DNA of 64,000 nt from Gilliamella sp. Pra-s52 (GTDB lineage: Bacteria > Pseudomonadota > Gammaproteobacteria > Enterobacterales > Orbaceae): assembly GCF_009795805.1 (NCBI RefSeq), contig NZ_WTEY01000013.1:1-64000 (forward strand), written 5' to 3'. Below, piece after piece: positions 45,644-53,487 of this stretch; position 1 is the first letter of the stretch; every line of letters starts with the position of its first letter. The translations under genes were made by a program, and so were the position numbers. The notes under the pieces were generated by a model, which was not told where the DNA came from, did no database searches, and saw nothing but the letters and a program-made list of their open reading frames with translations.

Positions 45644-45659
45644 TGGCACGTTCTTTGCA
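45644..45659 (+). promoter_or_regulatory. Sigma-54 promoter of glnK-amtB
   Basis: TGGCACGTTCTTTGCA has the invariant GG (45645-45646) and GC (45657-45658) separated by exactly 10 bases, the -24/-12 signature of RpoN promoters. Transcription should begin near 45670, 28 or so bases before glnK. Confidence 0.92.
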
Positions 45660-45697
45660 TGATTAATTTTGTATCTCATATTTATTAGGAGCAATTA

Positions 45698-46036
45698 ATG
45701 AAATTAGTCACTGTAGTTATAAAACCTTTCAAATTAGAAGAAGTTCGAGAGGCCTTATCTAATGTAGGCATTACAGGATTAACCGTTACTGAAGTTAAAG
45801 GGTTTGGTCGACAAAAAGGTCATGCCGAGTTATATCGTGGTGCTGAATATAATGTTAATTTTCTGCCTAAAGTTAAAATTGATTTGGCGATTAGTGATGA
45901 ACAGCTTGATGAAGTCATTAATATCGTAACCAAAGCCGCATACACAGGTAAAATTGGTGATGGAAAAATTTTTGTTACTTCACTTGAGCATGTCGTGCGT
46001 ATCCGTACTGGTGAAACCGACGAATCAGCGCTGTAA
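45698..46036 (+). CDS. glnK: Nitrogen regulatory protein P-II, GlnK
   Basis: A 112-residue trimeric signalling protein that senses 2-oxoglutarate and ATP/ADP and blocks AmtB when nitrogen is plentiful. The uridylylated Tyr 51 is in the T-loop YRGAEYNVNFLPK. GFGRQKGHAELYRG and YTGKIGDGKIFV (ATP-binding) are intact. GlnK and not GlnB, by its pairing with amtB and the RN-type nitrogen promoter upstream. AGGAGC precedes the ATG. Confidence 0.96.
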   Translation: MKLVTVVIKPFKLEEVREALSNVGITGLTVTEVKGFGRQKGHAELYRGAEYNVNFLPKVKIDLAISDEQLDEVINIVTKAAYTGKIGDGKIFVTSLEHVVRIRTGETDESAL

Positions 46037-46057
46037 TTTACTGTTAAGGATATCATT

Positions 46058-47338
46058 ATGTTGAAAAAAATTATTTTTTCTTTGATTATTTTATTTTCAA
46101 GCTCTGTTTTTGCTGACGAAAGCGCCATCGTTGATAAAGCTGATAACGGATTTATGATGATTTGTACTGCTTTAGTCCTTTTCATGTCCGTTCCAGGAAT
46201 TGCTTTGTTTTATGGCGGATTATTACGTTCTAAAAACGTGTTATCAATGTTATCTCAAGTACTTGTTATCTTTTCACTTATTGCTGTATTGTGGATTACA
46301 TATGGTTATTCACTTTCTTTTGGTGAAGGGAACTGGTTTTATGGTAATTTTGACCATTTTCTATTAACTGGTATCAATATTACAGATGTGTCAGGCTCAA
46401 TTTATGAATTTATTTGGGTTGCATTTCAAGGATCATTTGCTTGCATTACCTGCTGTTTAATTCCGGGTGCTTTTGCTGAGCGAATTCGGTTTTCTGCTGT
46501 ATTAATTTTTATGGTGTTATGGTTTACGTTTTCATATATTCCTATGGCTCATATGGTATGGGGCGGGGGTATCTTAGGTGATGAGGGAGCGCTCGACTTT
46601 GCTGGTGGTACTGTTGTGCATATTAATGCGGCGATTGCTGGAATAGTAGGTGCTTATTTAATAAAAAACCGTATTGGTTATAACCGTGAACCACTAAAAC
46701 CATTTAACTTACCTTATGTTTATCTTGGTGCGGCAATCCTTTATATTGGTTGGTTTGGTTTTAATGCTGGCTCATCAACTCATGCTGACGAAATTGCAGG
46801 TTTGGCTTTTATTAACACAGTTGCTGCGACGGCTGCTGCAGTTTTGGCATGGACATTAGCTGAATGGCTTTTACGAGGCAAACCATCATGTCTTGGTTCA
46901 GTATCTGGAGTGATAGCAGGATTAGTTGGTGTCACACCAGCCGCAGGCCTTGTTGGCGTAGGTGGTGCTATGTTAATTGGCCTTATTTGTGGTTTTGCTG
47001 GTGTTTTTGGGGTATCAACACTCAAAAGAATTTTTAAAGTTGATGATACCTGTGATGTGTTTGGCGTACATGGCGTATGTGGTATTGTCGGCTGTATATT
47101 AACAGGTATCTTCGCTTCAGAATCTTTGGGGGGGATTGGTTATGCAGAAGGTATCACAATGATAAGCCAAGTTGGAATTCAAGTGATGAGTGTCATTACT
47201 TGCGTAATTTGGACAGCTGTGGTGGCTTTTATTGCTTATAAAATTGCGGATATCTGCGTTGGATTAAGGGTATCTGAAGAACATGAACGAGAAGGACTTG
47301 ACATCAATAGCCATGGTGAAAGTGCTTTTAATAGTTAA
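46058..47338 (+). CDS. amtB: Ammonium transporter AmtB
   Basis: A 426-residue trimeric ammonium channel with a cleavable leader (IIFSLIILFSSSVFADES) and eleven membrane helices. Pore histidines are recognisable in GGTVVHINAAIAG and VFGVHGVCGIVG, with the entry segment FYGGLLRSKNVLS. The cytoplasmic C-terminal tail (LRVSEEHEREGLDINSHGES) is the GlnK-binding part. Cotranscribed with glnK, 21 bases apart. Confidence 0.96.
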   Translation: MLKKIIFSLIILFSSSVFADESAIVDKADNGFMMICTALVLFMSVPGIALFYGGLLRSKNVLSMLSQVLVIFSLIAVLWITYGYSLSFGEGNWFYGNFDHFLLTGINITDVSGSIYEFIWVAFQGSFACITCCLIPGAFAERIRFSAVLIFMVLWFTFSYIPMAHMVWGGGILGDEGALDFAGGTVVHINAAIAGIVGAYLIKNRIGYNREPLKPFNLPYVYLGAAILYIGWFGFNAGSSTHADEIAGLAFINTVAATAAAVLAWTLAEWLLRGKPSCLGSVSGVIAGLVGVTPAAGLVGVGGAMLIGLICGFAGVFGVSTLKRIFKVDDTCDVFGVHGVCGIVGCILTGIFASESLGGIGYAEGITMISQVGIQVMSVITCVIWTAVVAFIAYKIADICVGLRVSEEHEREGLDINSHGESAFNS

Positions 47339-47392
47339 CTGTTAGGCAGGTATATCATTAATTATTCACACAGAATAAATATCTAGGAAAAA

Positions 47393-47422
47393 TAATTTAC
47401 AGGGAGTAATCCCTGTAAATTA
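47393..47422. terminator. Hairpin terminator after amtB
   Basis: A 12-13 bp perfect stem (AATTTACAGGGA with TCCCTGTAAATT) around GTAA, 55 bases past amtB and just before the end of the convergent gene at 47457. Could stop transcription from both sides. Confidence 0.8.
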
Positions 47423-47456
47423 TGGCTTTTACTAATTATTGTTAAATAATGTTTTT

Positions 47457-47930
47457 TTAATCATCCCAAAGCATAATGGCATTATCTTCAGTTAAGATTA
47501 AAGGTGGAGCAAAAAGGTGTTCTTTTACTTTAGTTGGTAAAATGTGCATATCATTAAAATTAAATTGCAATTCTGGATAAACATTAGCAATTTCTTTTAT
47601 CCGAGTATTTAATAATTCTTTTACTTTGTTTGACTCTTTAGCAATAGCAATATCATCTTTCAGCATACCAATTTGTTTTTTATGGTGTTCTGATTCAAAA
47701 ACTTCACTGAAAACAAAAGAAAATCCTTTTTTATTGTTTTTGTTAATATCGTGATACTCTCTATATTCAGAGTGATGCAATTTAAGCTCTTTAACACGTA
47801 AGGCAATAATCTCATCGACATGATCCGTATAATAATTTAATGTCGGATCTAAATAAGCCAGTGTTCTGTGTTCAGGTATTGCATCATTGCTATGTACTAA
47901 GGTAAATAACGGTTTTTTATATGTATTCAT
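47457..47930 (-). CDS. Hypothetical protein, 157 residues
   Basis: I do not recognise this protein. It is soluble, highly charged and helical in the middle (residues 40-125, with many Lys and Glu), has no leader or membrane helix, and ends in an acidic ILTEDNAIMLWDD. AGGAAGTTGCAG precedes the ATG, giving a credible ribosome-binding site. It stands alone between convergent amtB and a 490-base non-coding region. Nothing in the context suggests a role. Confidence 0.6.
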   Translation of the reverse strand: MNTYKKPLFTLVHSNDAIPEHRTLAYLDPTLNYYTDHVDEIIALRVKELKLHHSEYREYHDINKNNKKGFSFVFSEVFESEHHKKQIGMLKDDIAIAKESNKVKELLNTRIKEIANVYPELQFNFNDMHILPTKVKEHLFAPPLILTEDNAIMLWDD

Positions 47931-48416
47931 TCTGCAACTTCCTTTTTAATTAGAATAAAAAAGTAACAAAATTTTCAATAATGAAAAATAAATGTCATTT
48001 TTTATGTAAAATGTTTTAGGTTAACATAATGCTTAAATATAAAAATAAACAAAAAATCAAATAGTTAATGATTTATCTATTAGATATTTAAATTGATGAA
48101 TTTAAATTTTAAAACATAAAAATTTAAAAAATAAAACATCACGAGAACGGCTACTATCAGGAAAAACGGTTAGGCTTTAATATAAATAACATTATTTATA
48201 CGCAAACCTGCTTTAAAGACTAACTACGGGACATTACTAATACTGTTTCACAATAACTACTTCTATAAGACATATTTAACTTTAGAAAGTTCAATAATAT
48301 TGCTAGATTTATTCTTTTATTAAAATTTTTTTAAGGTCTTACAGATAAATATGTAATAAGGAAAGTAAACAAATATATCATAATAATTTTTAATTTGTTT
48401 GACTATTAAAGCTATT
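47931..48416. other. Non-coding A+T-rich region
   Basis: About 490 bases with no supportable gene, RNA or repeat on either strand. Confidence 0.5.
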
Positions 48417-48454
48417 AAATTAAAAAGCAGGACTTTTGTCCTACTTTTTAATTT
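48417..48454 (-). terminator. Terminator of the EamA transporter gene
   Basis: A long stem, one mismatch in 17 bp, whose core pairs AGCAGGAC with GTCCTACT around a TTTT loop and is flanked by A/T runs. It lies 5 bases beyond the stop of the minus-strand gene. Confidence 0.85.
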
Positions 48455-48458
48455 AAGG

Positions 48459-49394
48459 TTAATCTGTTTTTTGGATATGTTTTAAATTAGGTAAAGCGAT
48501 AGCTAATAAAATAATACTTACTCCAAACCATTGATTAAAATGAACTGATTCTTGCAAATAAAAATACGAGCAAGTCACCGCAACAGGTAGCTCTGCTGCC
48601 GACAAAATTGCACTTAATGAAATACCTATTCTTGGAATTCCTATCGAAAACAAAAAAGGTGGTAATACGGTTCCGAGCAATGCTAATAAAAAACCTAATT
48701 GATAAAGTTTATCGCTAAAATCAAGTTTGAAGAAAAACAACGGTGGAAATATTAAAAAAGTAATAATACATGCGCCGGTTATCATCAAGGCACTTTTTTC
48801 GAGTTTAGGTAACTCATTTCCAATATTACTACTAGTGCTGATAAAGAGTGAATACATTAATGCAGCTAAAAAACCAAAAAAACAACCGGTTAAATTTAAG
48901 CTAATATCTTGATTAAAAATACCTGCTGCCAAACTACTACCCAAAATAATCACAATAACCACTGCTAATTGAATCATGCTAGGTTTATTTTTGAATATGA
49001 CAAAATCAATAAAGACACTAATCCACAAATATTGCATTAATAAAATGATGGCAATTGATGCGGGAACCAACTGTACACATTGGTAATAACAAATACCTAC
49101 CAAACCAGGAAAAAGGCCAACGGCGCAAACTTTCCATTTTTTTGTTAATTGAGTTTTTTTAGAGCTTGAAGTTGCCAATGATTTATCAGTCGATGTTGTT
49201 ATTTTGGGTTTGTATACTGTTTTAACAATAAAGTGAATACTCCACAGCATTAACATTCCCAAAAAGCATTGAACACCAGTAACTTCACCCAGTGAATAGC
49301 CTGTTTTATAAGCTGTTTTCACGATAGAAGAGAGCACACCAAAACTACATGCCCCCAAAAAGACTAGAAAACCGCCTAAAAATTTATATTGCAT
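48459..49394 (-). CDS. EamA-family (drug/metabolite) transporter
   Basis: A 311-residue inner-membrane protein with ten predicted helices in two five-helix halves, the EamA/DMT layout. Helices are evident in GGFLVFLGACSFGVLSSIV, LGFLLALLGTVLPPFLFSIG and WFGVSIILLAIALP. The AAELPVAV stretch before the ninth helix, followed by FYLQESVHFNQW, resembles the usual E-P-V-(A/x)-A...GE motif. A hydrophilic loop near residues 64-90 is rich in Ser, Thr and Lys. Substrate cannot be told. Own terminator; probably a single gene. Confidence 0.8.
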   Translation of the reverse strand: MQYKFLGGFLVFLGACSFGVLSSIVKTAYKTGYSLGEVTGVQCFLGMLMLWSIHFIVKTVYKPKITTSTDKSLATSSSKKTQLTKKWKVCAVGLFPGLVGICYYQCVQLVPASIAIILLMQYLWISVFIDFVIFKNKPSMIQLAVVIVIILGSSLAAGIFNQDISLNLTGCFFGFLAALMYSLFISTSSNIGNELPKLEKSALMITGACIITFLIFPPLFFFKLDFSDKLYQLGFLLALLGTVLPPFLFSIGIPRIGISLSAILSAAELPVAVTCSYFYLQESVHFNQWFGVSIILLAIALPNLKHIQKTD

Positions 49395-49452
49395 ATTTAA
49401 ATCTCACCAAACTAAAAAAACATTGCTAAAAATTATAGATAGAAAAAACAAT

Positions 49453-49493
49453 AAAAGCCCTCAGGGGTATTTTTCAACCCCTTATGGCTTTTT
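49453..49493 (-). terminator. Terminator of the nucleoside transporter gene
   Basis: AAAAGCC and GGCTTTT outer stem with an inner AGGGGT/ACCCCT stem and a small internal loop. It lies between the stop of the minus-strand transporter (49561) and the next minus-strand gene. Confidence 0.7.
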
Positions 49494-49560
49494 AATGAGT
49501 TAAATTAAAATAAAATGATAAATAATATTTTAAAATTCATTGAGATGAATAGATAAATGG

Positions 49561-50799
49561 TTATACATCAGATTGGTGTTTAGTATGCTCATAATTAAAT
49601 GAATAATAAAAAACAACACCAAGTATAAGTGCATAAGATGCAAAAATTAGCCAAATTGTTTGCCAATCTTTAATGCCATCATGTGTACACATGTCAACTA
49701 CAAAACCACTTAAAATCGAACCAAAATAAGCACCAATACCATTGACCATTGTCATAAATAGTCCTTGGGCACTGGCTCGAATATCTGAACTAACTTCTTT
49801 TTCAATAAAAATAGAGCCAGAAATATTAAAAAAGTCAAATGCACAGCCGTAAACGATCATCGAAAGCATTAGCAGTACAAAGCCAAAAGGCGTAGGATCG
49901 CCAAACGCAAATAAACCAAACCTTAGCGTCCAAGCAATTATACTTATCATTATGACTTTTTTGATACCAAATTTTTTGAGAAAAAATGGGATAGTCAAAA
50001 TAAATGCGACTTCAGCCATTTGTGAAAATGACAATAAAATAGCTGGGTACTGAACAACTAGACTTTCTTTAAATTCTGGTATTTTATCAAAGTCATGTAA
50101 AAATGCTCCACCAAAGGTATTGGTGATTTGTAATATTGCCCCAAGTAACATAGCAAAAAGGAAAAATATTGCCATTACCGGTTTTTTGAATAACACAAAA
50201 GCATCTAATCCTAAATAAGAAACCCAAGACTGTTTTTGGTTTTTTGATACAGTAATATTAGGTAATGTTGTACTATAAATTACAAGTACAATAGAGGCTG
50301 CACTAGCAATATAGAGTTGAGCATTACTCAATTCGAATTTGCATAAACTCACTGTCCACATCGCAATGATAAAACCGATAGTCCCAAATACACGTATTTT
50401 GGGAAATAGAGTGACAGTATCTAAGTTATCTTTGTCTAAACAGTGATAACTAATTGAGTTTGATAATGCAATGGTTGGCATAAATGTTAACGCATTAACT
50501 AACATTACCCAAAACAAAATAGCTGAATTATTAATTGATGCAGCATAAAAAAGTGCAATGGCACAAACAGCGTGACAAAACATATAAAGATATTTAGCTT
50601 GCAAAAATTTATCAGCAATGATGCCAATAACAAATGGTGTAATTAAAGCGGCTAAACCTTTAGTACTAAAAATCATAGATACTTCAACACCAGAAAAGTG
50701 TAATGTATTAAATAGATAAGCCCCAAATGTGGTTAACCAACTTCCCCAAATAAAATATTGGAGAAACATCATCAATTCTAATCTATTTGCTATGTTCAT
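49561..50799 (-). CDS. Nucleoside:proton symporter, XapB/NupG-like
   Basis: A 412-residue twelve-helix major facilitator. It matches E. coli XapB (xanthosine permease) along its length: LQYFIWGSWL, NTLHFSGVEV, ALSNSISYHCLD, RVFGTIGFIIAMW, IFFLFAMLLGAILQITN and ASAQGLFMTMVNGIGA. The next gene upstream on the same strand is a purine nucleoside phosphorylase, so the pair imports and cleaves purine nucleosides. Exact preference (xanthosine, inosine, guanosine) is not decidable from sequence. Confidence 0.9.
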   Translation of the reverse strand: MNIANRLELMMFLQYFIWGSWLTTFGAYLFNTLHFSGVEVSMIFSTKGLAALITPFVIGIIADKFLQAKYLYMFCHAVCAIALFYAASINNSAILFWVMLVNALTFMPTIALSNSISYHCLDKDNLDTVTLFPKIRVFGTIGFIIAMWTVSLCKFELSNAQLYIASAASIVLVIYSTTLPNITVSKNQKQSWVSYLGLDAFVLFKKPVMAIFFLFAMLLGAILQITNTFGGAFLHDFDKIPEFKESLVVQYPAILLSFSQMAEVAFILTIPFFLKKFGIKKVIMISIIAWTLRFGLFAFGDPTPFGFVLLMLSMIVYGCAFDFFNISGSIFIEKEVSSDIRASAQGLFMTMVNGIGAYFGSILSGFVVDMCTHDGIKDWQTIWLIFASYALILGVVFYYSFNYEHTKHQSDV

Positions 50800-50857
50800 T
50801 GTTTATTCCTAAAATAAAGTGGACTTTTCATAGAAAGTCATCAATAAAAAGCACTAC

Positions 50858-51676
50858 TTAAAAACGTTCAATTGTTTTTGTAATAAGTTGTAAAAAGGTT
50901 GATTTAACACGTTCAGCTGTTTCAATCACTTCTTCGTGACCTAATGGTTGGTCTAAAATCCCGCAAGCCATATTAGTTAGACATGAAATTCCGATAGTTT
51001 TAATACCTGAGTGGTGAGCTATGATTGCTTCAGGTACGGTTGACATACCAACAGCATCAGCACCTAAAACGCGGATCATTCTAATTTCGGCGGGGGTTTC
51101 ATATGTTGGACCTGTCCACCAAGCATAGACACCTTGTTGTAAAGTGATATTTAGTTCTTTTGCTACATCAACAACAATTGAGCGTAATTGTTTATTGTAA
51201 ACTTCACTTACGTCTAAAAAACGAACTCCTAATTCTGGATTATTTGGTCCTATTAATGGATTGTTAGCGGTTAAATTAATGTGATCGGTGATTATCATTA
51301 AATCACCTGGTTTGAATCCAGTATTTACTGCACCACAGGCATTAGTAATAATCAGTTTTTCAACGCCAAGCATTTTCATCACACGTACCGGAAAGGTAAC
51401 TTGATCTAAAGTAAATCCTTCGTAGTAGTGAAAACGTCCTTTCATTGCAACTACGGTTTTATCGCCACTTTTTCCTATTACTAATTCATTAGCATGCCCC
51501 ACTGCTGCTGATTTAGCAAAATGAGGAATATTGTCATAATGGATATGAACAGCATCTTCAAGAGTGTCAGCAAAAGGACCTAAACCTGAACCCAAAATAA
51601 TCCCAATTGTTGGTTTCTTGTCTGTTTGTTGTTGAATATAGTTAACAGCTTGTTGAATGTCTGAAGTTTGATGCAT
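50858..51676 (-). CDS. punA: Purine nucleoside phosphorylase (trimeric, PunA type)
   Basis: A 272-residue enzyme that splits inosine and guanosine (possibly xanthosine) with phosphate into base and ribose 1-phosphate. GIILGSGLG phosphate loop, MKGRFHYYEG, TNACGAVNTGFKPGDLMII and DAVGMSTVPE are typical of trimeric PNP. Several stretches (PVRVMKMLGVE, NPLIGPN, GILDQPL) read closer to the Gram-positive PunA/PupG type than to E. coli XapA. AAAGGA precedes the ATG. It precedes the XapB-like transporter by 58 bases. Confidence 0.92.
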   Translation of the reverse strand: MHQTSDIQQAVNYIQQQTDKKPTIGIILGSGLGPFADTLEDAVHIHYDNIPHFAKSAAVGHANELVIGKSGDKTVVAMKGRFHYYEGFTLDQVTFPVRVMKMLGVEKLIITNACGAVNTGFKPGDLMIITDHINLTANNPLIGPNNPELGVRFLDVSEVYNKQLRSIVVDVAKELNITLQQGVYAWWTGPTYETPAEIRMIRVLGADAVGMSTVPEAIIAHHSGIKTIGISCLTNMACGILDQPLGHEEVIETAERVKSTFLQLITKTIERF

Positions 51677-51959
51677 GATGGTATCCTTTCAAAAATTAAA
51701 TACTAGAGTAAAACAGGGTAAATAAAATTAACGGTAATAGACTATTACTGGTTTTATTAATAATACGTTTACAAAATAATTAAAAAACAAAGTAATCCCT
51801 GTTTTGCGCATATATTATGATGATCTTTGCTCAATAAGAAAAGATGTGAATTGCGATATCTTAGAATTAATCAGATGAATAAATTTTTTTATTTTATTAA
51901 TCAAATAATTAAATTCAATGTTAATTTAAGTATCAAAATAGTTAACACTAAAATAATTA

Positions 51960-52766
51960 TTAAATTAAACGATCTTCTCCAGAATAAACTACGCCGTTCC
52001 TTCCTCTAAAGAATCCAAGTAAAGTTAAATTACACTGTTTAGCCAAATCAACAGCTAATGAAGTCGCCGCTGAAACAGCTAACAAAAATTCTATACCACA
52101 ATTCGCTGTTTTTTGCACCATCTCGTAGCTAGCACGGCTTGATACTAACACTACACCATGTTGATATTTAGGATCATTAGGTAATTGCATTGCTCTAAAG
52201 CCCAATAATTTATCTAAAGCTACATGTCGACCAATATCTTCAAATCCAGCTATAAATTGTCCTTGTAAATCCAACCATACCGCGGCATGAGTGCAACCAG
52301 TTTGATTACCAACATGTTGGACTTGCGATAAATAATTTAGACTATTGCTAAAATCAGCTAAACTAATCTGGTTCATTAGCGGCAAACTAGAAATAGTTTG
52401 GCAAACTTGATCTATCTGCTCACTGCCACAAATACCACAGCCCGTACGCCCAGTTAAATTACGGCGCTTTTCTTTTAGTTCACTAAAACGTCGTGACGAA
52501 AGTTCAATTTGTACTTCTATGCCTTTTGGGGTCTCAATAATATCAATACCGTAAATATCATTAACTGACTGAATAATATTTTCAGTTAACGAAAACCCAA
52601 CTGCAAAATAATGTAAATCTTTGGGGGTTGCCATCATCACAACATGTGAAATCCCGTTATAAATTAAAGCAACAGGCTTTTCGACAGCTAATTTATCAAG
52701 TTGGGGGGCTTTAAATTCGCTATTTTTAAACTTCCGTACTAGGATTGATTCAATACCAATTGTCAT
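51960..52766 (-). CDS. fdhD: Formate dehydrogenase accessory sulfurtransferase FdhD
   Basis: A 268-residue protein transferring sulfur from IscS to the molybdenum cofactor of formate dehydrogenase. The essential CxxC is in [30 protein letters not shown] and [16 protein letters not shown] bind the cofactor nucleotide. Its presence agrees with the molybdate uptake genes 16 kb away and implies a molybdenum-dependent formate dehydrogenase elsewhere. Confidence 0.95.
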   Translation of the reverse strand: MTIGIESILVRKFKNSEFKAPQLDKLAVEKPVALIYNGISHVVMMATPKDLHYFAVGFSLTENIIQSVNDIYGIDIIETPKGIEVQIELSSRRFSELKEKRRNLTGRTGCGICGSEQIDQVCQTISSLPLMNQISLADFSNSLNYLSQVQHVGNQTGCTHAAVWLDLQGQFIAGFEDIGRHVALDKLLGFRAMQLPNDPKYQHGVVLVSSRASYEMVQKTANCGIEFLLAVSAATSLAVDLAKQCNLTLLGFFRGRNGVVYSGEDRLI

Positions 52767-52956
52767 GATTTGTCTCTTATTAATTGGAGTATTTCGATTA
52801 GGACTACTATCAACATAATCTTAAGCGTTAATAAAACTAAAAGAATGTTAACGTCTTGTAATGTTCTATCAATAAGTAAAGTATCAAGTCCTAAGTGACT
52901 AGTATTATGGTAAAATAGCACACCATAATCAATTGATAATTTACACACATAAACTT

Positions 52957-53487
52957 ATGTCGCTACACGAAATCACAATAGCAATTATGCAATTTATTGA
53001 GCATCATCAAGTTTGGGCTTTACCAATTATATTTTTATTGGCATTTGGCGAATCTTTAGCAATTATCTCGCTTTTGGTCCCTGCAACGGCAATTTTATTC
53101 GGTGTAGGCGCTTTGATAGGTAGCGGGGCGATATCATTTGTACCAGTATTAATTACCGCTTCGATAGGTGCTATTTTAGGCGACTTAGTATCTTATTGGT
53201 TAGGTAAACACTATCACCAACAAGTTATTACATCATGGCCTCTTAATAAACATCCCAAATTAATTTATCGTGCTGAGCAATTTTTTCAGCGTTATGGAAC
53301 GTTAGGGGTATTTATTGGACGATTTTTTGGGCCATTACGGGCAATAGTGCCATTAATAGCAGGCACAATGCACATGCCTGCAACGAAATTTAATGTGGCC
53401 AATATTGCTTCGGCGCCCGTTTGGGCATTTGTATTGCTTGCGCCGGGCGCTTTTGGTGTTCCATGGCTAGCAACGCTATTTGGTTAA
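52957..53487 (+). CDS. DedA-family membrane protein
   Basis: About 176 residues from ATG 52957 (open frame begins at 52933). SNARE-assoc/VTT domain: FGESLAIISLLVPATAIL with the conserved acidic residue, ILGDLVSYWLGKHY, FFQRYGTLGVFIGRFFGPLRA with the key Arg residues, and IVPLIAGTMHMP. DedA proteins are thought to flip undecaprenyl phosphate and phospholipids and support proton-motive force. Its TAA shares bases with the mscM stop on the opposite strand (TTAA). Confidence 0.88.
   Translation: MSLHEITIAIMQFIEHHQVWALPIIFLLAFGESLAIISLLVPATAILFGVGALIGSGAISFVPVLITASIGAILGDLVSYWLGKHYHQQVITSWPLNKHPKLIYRAEQFFQRYGTLGVFIGRFFGPLRAIVPLIAGTMHMPATKFNVANIASAPVWAFVLLAPGAFGVPWLATLFG

Noticed and set aside
51827-52009. 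60-codon plus-strand frame before and into fdhD
   Set aside because: A+T-rich, overlaps fdhD on the other strand, no ribosome-binding site, Asn/Ile/Lys-rich as expected for random A+T-rich DNA.
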